IMG/VR virus record: IMGVR_UViG_3300037508_000873
Span: 1-33,753 of that record
Reading direction: 5' to 3' (one strand)
Source: a virus
DNA length: 33,753 bases
The notes under the pieces: model-generated
What the model saw: only the letters and a program-made list of their open reading frames with translations
Database searches by the model: none
Told to the model about the DNA's origin: nothing
Made by a program: the position numbers and the translations under genes
Part shown: positions 26,758 to 33,054 of the stretch, piece after piece
How positions within the stretch are numbered: position 1 is the stretch's first letter
Layout of the letters: each line of letters begins with the position of its first letter

Positions 26758-27902
26758 TGGCTATTGGAGCAACTATTTTAGTTAAAAGAACAGCAGGGGT
26801 TTCTTCTCTTCCCACACTAAGATATGGTGAAATTGCAGTATCCATATCCACAGGAACTTTTGCAAATCAAGGTGGAAGATTGTGGATTGGTGATGAAGTT
26901 GGTAATCCTATTCCTGTTGGTGGTAGATACTATACAAATTTATTGACCGTTGAGCCTGGAATAGCTACTGCTGGAAAAGCATTAATTTTAAATAACAGTG
27001 GGGCGATTGACAATTTAACCATTACTGGATCTTTAAATGTAAGTGGAGTAACAACTTTTTCTTCTGGGAGTGGGTTTACATTAGAAGCAATTGGAATTTC
27101 ATCCAATGTCATTAGCTCAAAGGTAGGAACTGGAAATGTAATATACTTAGATCCATATCCAACTGGAAGTAATGAAGGAAAGGTAGTAATTAAAGGAGAT
27201 CTTGAGGTTTATGGTCAAACAAGCAATATAAATTCTAGAACTGTAACTGTTGAGGAATCTATATTAGCATTAAGTGATCCAACTTCAATACGAAATGTAT
27301 ATGGTTCTGCTGGTATTGGTACAAATGTAATACCTTTAGACTCAATTTCTGGAATTAACACTGGCGATGTTCTTAGAGGAGTTGCTGCATTACCGCTTAC
27401 AGATGCTTTAAGAAGAATTACTTCTTACAATACTGCTAATAAAACTGTAAGTATTGCTGGAACAATTTCTGCTGGAATATCTTCTGGAACAGAAATTACT
27501 GTTGTATATGGATGGGATACTCAAACAAATAGAGGTGTTTCTTTTACATACAATGATGATTCTGTTGGTTTAGGAACAACAGCGTCTTTAACTGGTTTCT
27601 TTGGCTTCCAAGATTACAACAAGAGATTTACTTTTGTTCCAAATGCAACTATTGGTGTCACAACATCTACAGGAATTCGTGGATATGTAAGTGGTACAAA
27701 AGGTTATCTTGATATTAAAGGTATCTACTATCAATTAGAAGACACTAGCACAAATGGTGTTGTATATTTTGATAATACTGGATTAATGAATTCCACAACA
27801 AGTCCTGGTAGCGGAATCACAACATCCAACTATATACTTACAACACAACCAGGAACAAATGTTCCTGTTTGGACTAGCACAATTGATGGTGGAGAATATT
27901 AA
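26757..27902 (+). CDS. Tail-fibre-like virion structural protein (381 aa)
   Basis: The N-terminus (LVKRTAGVSSLPTLRYGEIA, then GGRLWIGDEVGNPIPVGG) is the domain by which phage fibres of this kind declare a count of objects: LPTLRYGEIAVS...RLWIGD. Next come short beta-helix-like strands (IDNLTITGSLNVSGVTTFSS, 84-103), and a GDLEVYGQTSNINSRTVTVE segment (147-166) followed by ESILALSD. This last motif is typical of trimeric phage fibre shafts (L-x-V-x-G...N-S-x-T-V-x-V-x-D-x-I-L-x-L). The C-terminal half is beta-rich, with an end near TTQPGTNVPVWTS. It is probably a baseplate- or neck-linked fibre. It is in the position of T4 wac/fibre genes just before gp13. Confidence 0.75.
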   Translation: MAIGATILVKRTAGVSSLPTLRYGEIAVSISTGTFANQGGRLWIGDEVGNPIPVGGRYYTNLLTVEPGIATAGKALILNNSGAIDNLTITGSLNVSGVTTFSSGSGFTLEAIGISSNVISSKVGTGNVIYLDPYPTGSNEGKVVIKGDLEVYGQTSNINSRTVTVEESILALSDPTSIRNVYGSAGIGTNVIPLDSISGINTGDVLRGVAALPLTDALRRITSYNTANKTVSIAGTISAGISSGTEITVVYGWDTQTNRGVSFTYNDDSVGLGTTASLTGFFGFQDYNKRFTFVPNATIGVTTSTGIRGYVSGTKGYLDIKGIYYQLEDTSTNGVVYFDNTGLMNSTTSPGSGITTSNYILTTQPGTNVPVWTSTIDGGEY

Positions 27903-27904
27903 AC

Positions 27905-28087
27905 ATGAACAGTGAAATTGATATTAATATTTTAGTGAAAACATTTTCAGATAGAATGATGAATTTATATAAAGATAATGCAATATTGGAGGCAAAGTAT
28001 CAAAGTTTACTTCAAGATTATGCAGAGTTGCAAGAGACAAAAAATGAATTGCAAACAGAAATAAACAAAAGTAATAGAGAGCCATGA
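27905..28087 (+). CDS. Small coiled-coil protein before gp13 (60 aa)
   Basis: The ATG lies two bases after the upstream stop. The 60-residue product is almost one helix: INILVKTFSDRMMNLYKDNA (8-27), then ILEAKYQSLLQDYAELQETK and NELQTEINKS with heptad spacing of Leu/Ile/Tyr, so a parallel coiled coil is likely. No other domain is present. It overlaps the gp13 start (ATGA). A short coiled-coil protein at this place could be a chaperone or an oligomerisation partner of the neighbouring fibre, but there is no direct evidence. Confidence 0.75.
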   Translation: MNSEIDINILVKTFSDRMMNLYKDNAILEAKYQSLLQDYAELQETKNELQTEINKSNREP

Positions 28088-28887
28088 AACCATCCAGCAG
28101 ACAACAACTTATTGATTATTGCCTAAGAAGATTAGGTTATCCCGTGCTGGAAATTAATGTAGATGATGATCAAATAGACGATCTTGTTGATGATGCCTTA
28201 CAATATTTTCAAGAACGTCATTTTGACGGTGTTGAAAAAATGTATTTAAAATATAAGATTACTCAAGATGATATTGATAGGGCAAAAGCAAATGATACCA
28301 CTAGTAAAACTGTAGGTGTAACAACTTTCAATTATCTAGAGTCTAAAAATTATATTGAAATTCCCGATAGTGTAATTGGTGTTGAGGGCATTTTTAGATT
28401 TGATGATAGCACATTTTCAAGTGGAATGTTCAATATTGCCTATCAAATTTTCTTGAATGATGTTTATAATTTTACATCAATTGAACTTCTTAATTATGCT
28501 ATGGTTAAAGAATATTTGGAAACTATTCAATGGCTTATCAGTCCACAAAAGAAAATTAGATATACAAAAAGACAGAATAGACTTTATATTGATATGAATT
28601 GGTCAAGTGTTGCTGTAAATAGTTACATTATTATTGATTGTTATCGCATTTTGGATCCTGCAGATTTTCCAAAAGTTTGGAATGACTCATTCTTAAAGCA
28701 ATATTTAACTGCTATGATTAAAAAGCAGTGGGGTCAAAATATGATTAAGTTCCAAGGAGTTAAACTTCCTGGAGGTGTTGAATTGAATGGAAGACAAATA
28801 TATGAAGATGCAATTAATGAACTTGCAGATATTAAATCTAGAATGTCTTCTGATTATGAATTGCCACCTTTAGATATGGTAGGATAA
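28084..28887 (+). CDS. gp13: gp13, neck protein
   Basis: The 267-residue protein resembles T4 gp13 (309 residues), which with gp14 forms the neck that closes the filled head and joins the tail. Diagnostic segments are the N-terminal SSRQQLIDYCLRRLGYPVLE (4-23), then INVDDDQIDDLVDDALQYF (24-42), the EYLETIQWLISPQKKIRYTK stretch, the RLYIDMNW strand, and ECYRILDP-like DCYRILDPADFPKVWND. The C-terminal KQYLTAMIKKQWGQNMIKF and VKLPGGVELNGRQIYEDA are also highly typical of T4-like gp13. It overlaps the upstream coiled-coil gene by four bases and is followed by gp14 after one base. Confidence 0.93.
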   Translation: MKPSSRQQLIDYCLRRLGYPVLEINVDDDQIDDLVDDALQYFQERHFDGVEKMYLKYKITQDDIDRAKANDTTSKTVGVTTFNYLESKNYIEIPDSVIGVEGIFRFDDSTFSSGMFNIAYQIFLNDVYNFTSIELLNYAMVKEYLETIQWLISPQKKIRYTKRQNRLYIDMNWSSVAVNSYIIIDCYRILDPADFPKVWNDSFLKQYLTAMIKKQWGQNMIKFQGVKLPGGVELNGRQIYEDAINELADIKSRMSSDYELPPLDMVG

Positions 28888-28888
28888 T

Positions 28889-30298
28889 ATGGCATTAAAT
28901 CCATATTTTATACAAGGAAATAGAGGAGAACAAAGACTTCTTCAAGATCTCATTAATGAGCAGTTGAGGATGTATGGAGTCAATATTGGGTATTTGCCAA
29001 GATCATATGCTATTGAAGATGGAGTTATTCAAGAAAATATTCTAGCACGTTTTAATGATAATTACTACATGGAGGCTTATGTAAATACTTGGGGAGGTTT
29101 TGGTGGCGGCGGAGATTTGCTATCAAAGTTTGGTGTTCAGGGAAATGATGATTTATCTTTAATTATTTCTAGAGAAAAATTTGAAGATTTTATTTCGCCA
29201 TTTATTGAAGCAGAACTTGTAGAAGAAAATTTAAAAATTAGTAACAGACCTAAAGAAGGTGACTTAATTTATTTTCCTTTAACAGATACTTTATTTGAAG
29301 TAAAATTTATAGAGCATGAAGTAGAATTTTATCAATTAAATGGATTATATGTTTATGAATTAAAATGTGAGCCATTCAAATTTGAAGATGAAGTTATTGA
29401 TACTGGCGCATATGACGTTGACACTTCAGTAGCCGATAAAGGTATTGATGCAATATTAACATTAGTTGGAACTGCAAACACAGCTGGTGCAGGAACAACA
29501 GTAATACCTTTCGGAGCAGTTCAAAAAGTTAATTTGGTTAATGATGGTTGGGGTTATACTAGCACTCCAACTGTCACATTCTCAGCTGCTCCTGCAGGAG
29601 GAAGAACTGCTACTGCGGTAGCAATTACTACAAGTAAATCGATAGTTGGATATACAACCAGTCTTTCTATTGAAAGAATTGTTCTTACAAATCCTGGTGG
29701 CGGATATACTGTTGCTCCAACAATTACAATTAGTGGTGGTGGAGGATCTGGAGGAATAGCAACGGCTTCTCTTGGAAATGGAACAATTTCAAATATTCAA
29801 ATTAATAATGCTGGATCAAACTATTCAAGAAAACCCACAATTACTATTTCATCTCCATCAGGAGCTGGAACTACAGCTACTGCAGAAGTTTTTATTACAA
29901 ACGGAAGCGTGTCAAACATATATGTAACAAACGCAGGATCTGGATATACGTCAACACCAACTATAACACTGTCTCATCCTGGAGTTGGAACAGGAAATTA
30001 CTTATACAATGAAGTAATCACTGGAGAAACATCAGGGACACAAGCTATTGTTAAAAATTGGGATGCTAAGGATAGGCAATTAAAAGTATACAGACTGTCT
30101 GGCAAATTTACTCCTGGAGAGGTTATCGTTGGATCTGCTGGAACTTATCATACTGGTATTGGTTCTACTGGCAGATATATATTTAAATCTGCAAATTATT
30201 TTGTAGATGAAGATTTATATGCTCAGAATACTCAGATAGAAAACGAAGCTGATACATTTTTAGATTTTTCTGAGACTAATCCATTTGGAGAATACTGA
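28889..30298 (+). CDS. gp14: gp14, neck protein with an inserted repeat domain
   Basis: The first 180 residues match T4-like gp14: GNRGEQRLLQDLINEQLRMY (10-29), GYLPRSY, VNTWGGFGGGGDLLSKFGVQ (65-84), LIISREKFEDFI and the EVKFIEHEVEFYQLNGLYVY stretch. The last 30 residues (QIENEADTFLDFSETNPFG) are the usual gp14 end. T4 gp14 has 256 residues; this one has 469. The extra part is inserted before the C-terminal end: four GxGY repeats at about 211-365 (NDGWGYTSTP, NPGGGYTVAP, NAGSNYSRKP, NAGSGYTSTP), then an SGTQAIVKNW...FTPGEVIVG module at about 371-416. So the core neck function is expected, with an added surface domain. The start of gp15 overlaps the stop. Confidence 0.9.
   Translation: MALNPYFIQGNRGEQRLLQDLINEQLRMYGVNIGYLPRSYAIEDGVIQENILARFNDNYYMEAYVNTWGGFGGGGDLLSKFGVQGNDDLSLIISREKFEDFISPFIEAELVEENLKISNRPKEGDLIYFPLTDTLFEVKFIEHEVEFYQLNGLYVYELKCEPFKFEDEVIDTGAYDVDTSVADKGIDAILTLVGTANTAGAGTTVIPFGAVQKVNLVNDGWGYTSTPTVTFSAAPAGGRTATAVAITTSKSIVGYTTSLSIERIVLTNPGGGYTVAPTITISGGGGSGGIATASLGNGTISNIQINNAGSNYSRKPTITISSPSGAGTTATAEVFITNGSVSNIYVTNAGSGYTSTPTITLSHPGVGTGNYLYNEVITGETSGTQAIVKNWDAKDRQLKVYRLSGKFTPGEVIVGSAGTYHTGIGSTGRYIFKSANYFVDEDLYAQNTQIENEADTFLDFSETNPFGEY
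29521..29990 (+). repeat. Four GxGY repeats inside gp14
   Basis: Residues 211-365 of gp14 contain four units of about 40 residues: VNLVNDGWGYTSTPTVTF, IVLTNPGGGYTVAPTITI, IQINNAGSNYSRKPTITI and IYVTNAGSGYTSTPTITL. Each is followed by a Gly-rich turn and an A-x-A-x-V strand. These are closer to each other and to the gp7 copies than to anything in the rest of gp14. Confidence 0.8.
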
Positions 30299-31149
30299 TG
30301 TTAGGAAATTATTTTTACCACGGAATTATTAGAAAAACCATTATTGGTTTTGGTACATTATTTAATAACATCGAAATCAGAAAAGTAGATTCAAATGGTA
30401 GCGTTGCTTCTGTTATGAAAGTTCCCATTGCGTATGGGCCAATTCAAAAATTCTTAGCAAGAATAAATCAACAGCCAGATCTTAGTAAAAAACAAACAAT
30501 TACTCTACCTAGAATATCATTTGAAATGCGAGGAATTTCTTATGATCCTTCTAGAAAAGGTTCAGTAACACAAACCTTTAAAGCGGTAACAGATAATGCT
30601 AGATTACAAAAAGTTTTTTTACCAGTTCCATATAATATAAATTTTCAATTAGCTATCATGTCTAAAACACAAGAAGACATGCTGCAAATTGTAGAGCAAA
30701 TTTTGCCATTTTTTCAACCAGCTTTTAATATCACTATAGACTTAATAGAAACTATTGGAGAAACTAGAGATATACCAATTATATTAGATTCTGTTAGTCC
30801 ACCAGATGATAAGTATGAAGGTGGGTTTGATGAAACAAGGGTCATCATATATACTTTAAACTTCACTGCAAAAACTTCTCTGTTTGGTCCAATTGTTGAT
30901 TCTACAGATAAGTTAATTAAAAAAGTTCAAATTGATTATCACGGAAATACAAACACATCAGCAAAGCGAGAAGTTCGTTATACAGCTACTCCAAAAGCTT
31001 TACAAGATTATAATGATGATGGTGTCATAAATGCTGCCGATGATGTTCTTGTAGAACCTGGAGATGATTTTGGATTTAATGAAGAAGTATCTTTCTTCCA
31101 AGATTTCAAAACTTATAGTCCATCACAACACCAAGATTTAAACTTATAA
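30298..31149 (+). CDS. gp15: gp15, proximal tail sheath stabiliser / tail completion protein
   Basis: At 283 residues it is close to T4 gp15 (272). In T4, a gp15 hexamer caps the tail tube and sheath and docks to the neck. Diagnostic parts are the start MLGNYFYHGIIRKTIIGFGT, then the VPIAYGPIQKFLARI segment (42-56), LPRISFEMRGISYDPSRK (70-87), and VPYNINFQLAIMSKTQEDML with QIVEQILPFFQPAFNI. The C-terminal region contains a dockerin-type loop DYNDDGVINAADD (237-249) followed by the gp15-like PGDDFGFNE end. The gene starts in a TGATG overlap with gp14 and its stop is three bases before gp16. Confidence 0.93.
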   Translation: MLGNYFYHGIIRKTIIGFGTLFNNIEIRKVDSNGSVASVMKVPIAYGPIQKFLARINQQPDLSKKQTITLPRISFEMRGISYDPSRKGSVTQTFKAVTDNARLQKVFLPVPYNINFQLAIMSKTQEDMLQIVEQILPFFQPAFNITIDLIETIGETRDIPIILDSVSPPDDKYEGGFDETRVIIYTLNFTAKTSLFGPIVDSTDKLIKKVQIDYHGNTNTSAKREVRYTATPKALQDYNDDGVINAADDVLVEPGDDFGFNEEVSFFQDFKTYSPSQHQDLNL

Positions 31150-31152
31150 TAT

Positions 31153-31569
31153 ATGAATTCCTTCGATAAAATTGATAAGATCCTAAACATTGAATCTGAG
31201 GTATCTTCTTCGGAAATTGTTTCTGTGGAAAAACCAGAAATAACTCAACCAGATGAACCAAAAAAAGATTACGAATATACTAGGGGTCAATTGTATTCTT
31301 TGATTGAAAAAGGTCAAGAAGCTGTTGATGGAATTTTAGAAGTTGCTACTAGTACAGATCATCCGAGAGCATATGAAGTTGCTGGTCAATTAATTAAGAG
31401 TGTTGCGGATGTAACTGATAAATTGATTGATCTTCAAAAGAAAATGAAAGATCTAGATGCAAAGTATAACGGCCCAACGACCGTCAATAATTCTTTATTT
31501 GTAGGATCTACTGCAGAATTATCAAAATTAATTAAGCAAGGTCTTCTAAATAGTAAAGAAGAAAAATAA
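31153..31569 (+). CDS. gp16: gp16, small terminase subunit
   Basis: The 138-residue protein fits T4-like gp16 (164 residues in T4), the small terminase that regulates DNA packaging by the large terminase gp17. A disordered acidic N-terminus (1-40) is followed by the helical core YTRGQLYSLIEKGQEAVDGI (42-61), the TDHPRAYEVAGQLIKS segment (68-83) and a coiled-coil helix VTDKLIDLQKKMKDLDAKY (87-105). The C-terminus (VNNSLFVGSTAELSKLIKQG) is the usual ending. HPRAYEV and LIDLQKKM are the clearest family marks. It follows gp15, as gp16 does in T4. The large terminase gp17 does not come next. Confidence 0.9.
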   Translation: MNSFDKIDKILNIESEVSSSEIVSVEKPEITQPDEPKKDYEYTRGQLYSLIEKGQEAVDGILEVATSTDHPRAYEVAGQLIKSVADVTDKLIDLQKKMKDLDAKYNGPTTVNNSLFVGSTAELSKLIKQGLLNSKEEK

Positions 31570-31574
31570 AAATA

Positions 31575-32729
31575 ATGCAAGAGCAATTAAAGCCAGCAAA
31601 AACATTATCACAAATTGCAAAAGATGGCAATGTTTCTGTTGCTGCGATTAAAAAGCAGATTGCTATGGGAACAAAAGTAGAGGGTGAGCACACAACTAAT
31701 AAAGCTATAGCAACAAAAATTGCTAAGCAACATGTAGACGAACTTCCAGATTACTACACTAGGCTAAAAAAAATGGAAAAGAAAAAAATTACTGAAGAAC
31801 ATAAAGAAATTGCATCTGGCAAGATCAAAGACGAAGAAGGCTATATGGCGAATGTTGAGTTTGATCAAATTGAAAGATCAATTAACATTTTAAGAAAATT
31901 GGTTAAAAAATCAAATCAACAAATTCCTGCATGGGTTCAATCTAAAATTACTAGAGCTGCTGATTTTATTGATACTGCTGCTGATTATATGCAAAGTGAT
32001 GATAGTGTAACAGAATCAGTTAAAAGAATTCAAACATCTGGTCAATTGTATACTATTATGCTTAATTTTTTAAGCAAAGTTTATACTATCAAGATGTACT
32101 TTCCATCTCCACAAGTTCCATCTCGGGAAGAAGTTAATAGTGCAATACAAAAAGTTTATCCAGGAGCAAAAGTTCTTGCATATTATCCTTGCATGACTAG
32201 TGCTAATTCTGGATATGTGATTGCTAGCGAACAGTCAAATCCCAGTTTTGATATCACGCATTCAATGGCTGATATTAGGAAGGCTGAAAGAGCTAAAAAA
32301 ATTGCTGGTTTAGCCCAAAGAGGTGTTGGTGGAGAACAACAAAATGCTGCACGTAGAGGTATTTCTTTACCTCCTCTTAAACTAGCTGACGAATTTATTC
32401 CTGAAGATGCTTGCAATACTACTTTAGATACCCCAGAAAAGCGTCGTAAAAATTATCTTTTAAATATTGGTGTGATTGGTGAAAGTGCTGCTTGGACTCG
32501 CAAAGAAGGTAAAAATAAAAAAGGTGGACTTAATGAAAAAGGTCGTAAGTCTTATGAGCGTGAGAATCCTGGAAGTGATCTCAAAGCACCATCAAAGAAA
32601 GTTGGCAACCCTCGTAGAGCATCATTTTGTGCTCGTATGAGGGGCATGAAAAACAACTTAACTTCAAAGAAAACTGCTAGTGATCCAAATAGCAGAATCA
32701 ATAAGTCCCTTAGAGCTTGGAACTGCTGA
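31575..32729 (+). CDS. Multi-domain protein: DUF5661-like, middle region, DUF6321-like (384 aa)
   Basis: The start is five bases after the gp16 stop. Residues 9-66 (KTLSQIAKDGNVSVAAIKKQ, then GEHTTNKAIATKIAKQHVDE and LPDYYTRLKKME) are a DUF5661-type helical domain. Residues 91-140 (MANVEFDQIERSINILRKLV, then QIPAWVQSKITRAADFIDTA) form a helical segment frequent in marine T4-like phages. Residues about 167-206 hold a small domain with VPSREEVNSAIQKVYPGAKV. Residues 303-384 are a DUF6321-type, basic domain: AWTRKEGKNKKGGLNEKGRK, NPRRASFCARMRGMKNNL and a terminal INKSLRAWNC. The function of these domains is unknown. The basic C-terminus and the location beside the terminase suggest packaging or head work, by inference only. 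Confidence 0.75.
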   Translation: MQEQLKPAKTLSQIAKDGNVSVAAIKKQIAMGTKVEGEHTTNKAIATKIAKQHVDELPDYYTRLKKMEKKKITEEHKEIASGKIKDEEGYMANVEFDQIERSINILRKLVKKSNQQIPAWVQSKITRAADFIDTAADYMQSDDSVTESVKRIQTSGQLYTIMLNFLSKVYTIKMYFPSPQVPSREEVNSAIQKVYPGAKVLAYYPCMTSANSGYVIASEQSNPSFDITHSMADIRKAERAKKIAGLAQRGVGGEQQNAARRGISLPPLKLADEFIPEDACNTTLDTPEKRRKNYLLNIGVIGESAAWTRKEGKNKKGGLNEKGRKSYERENPGSDLKAPSKKVGNPRRASFCARMRGMKNNLTSKKTASDPNSRINKSLRAWNC

Positions 32730-32730
32730 T

Positions 32731-33051
32731 ATGAAAAGCTTCAATCAATTTCTTTCAGAAAACGTCACGATTAACGGTGACTTTAATGGAACCTTAAATA
32801 TTGGTGGGCAGCCAGAGCCACAACAAGTTGGTGAAGAATTTATTGCCGATCTTGTTTGGAAGGGACAATTCTACAGAATGGAAATGACATCTAAGAATGG
32901 AATTCCATCTAGAGAACAATTAGGTGAACATTTGCAAAGAGAATATCCTGGTGTAATTGTTCAGCAAATTTATCCAGTTCAAGAACAAGATAATAGTATT
33001 AATATTAAAGATTCTAAAAAATATCACTATGCAAAATTAGATTGGGTTTAA
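32731..33051 (+). CDS. Small protein sharing a domain with its upstream neighbour (106 aa)
   Basis: The start at 32731 gives MKSFNQFLSENVTINGDF, the MKSFxxFLSE opening that recurs in many cyanophage structural and head proteins, one base after the upstream stop. An ATG at 32680 in the same frame would add 17 residues that are only a reading of the upstream gene. After a short strand (TINGDFNGTLNIGG), residues 39-83 contain GQFYRMEMTSKNGIPSREQL, then LQREYPGVIVQQIYPV. This matches residues about 167-206 of the upstream protein (VYTIKMYFPSPQVPSREEV, IQKVYPGAKVLAYYP). The function is unknown. Confidence 0.75.
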   Translation: MKSFNQFLSENVTINGDFNGTLNIGGQPEPQQVGEEFIADLVWKGQFYRMEMTSKNGIPSREQLGEHLQREYPGVIVQQIYPVQEQDNSINIKDSKKYHYAKLDWV

Positions 33052-33054
33052 TTT

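Noticed and set aside
32680-32730. Longer start for the 106-residue gene
   Set aside because: The 17 extra codons lie inside the upstream gene, and the ATG at 32731 gives the conserved MKSFNQFLSE opening directly after the stop.
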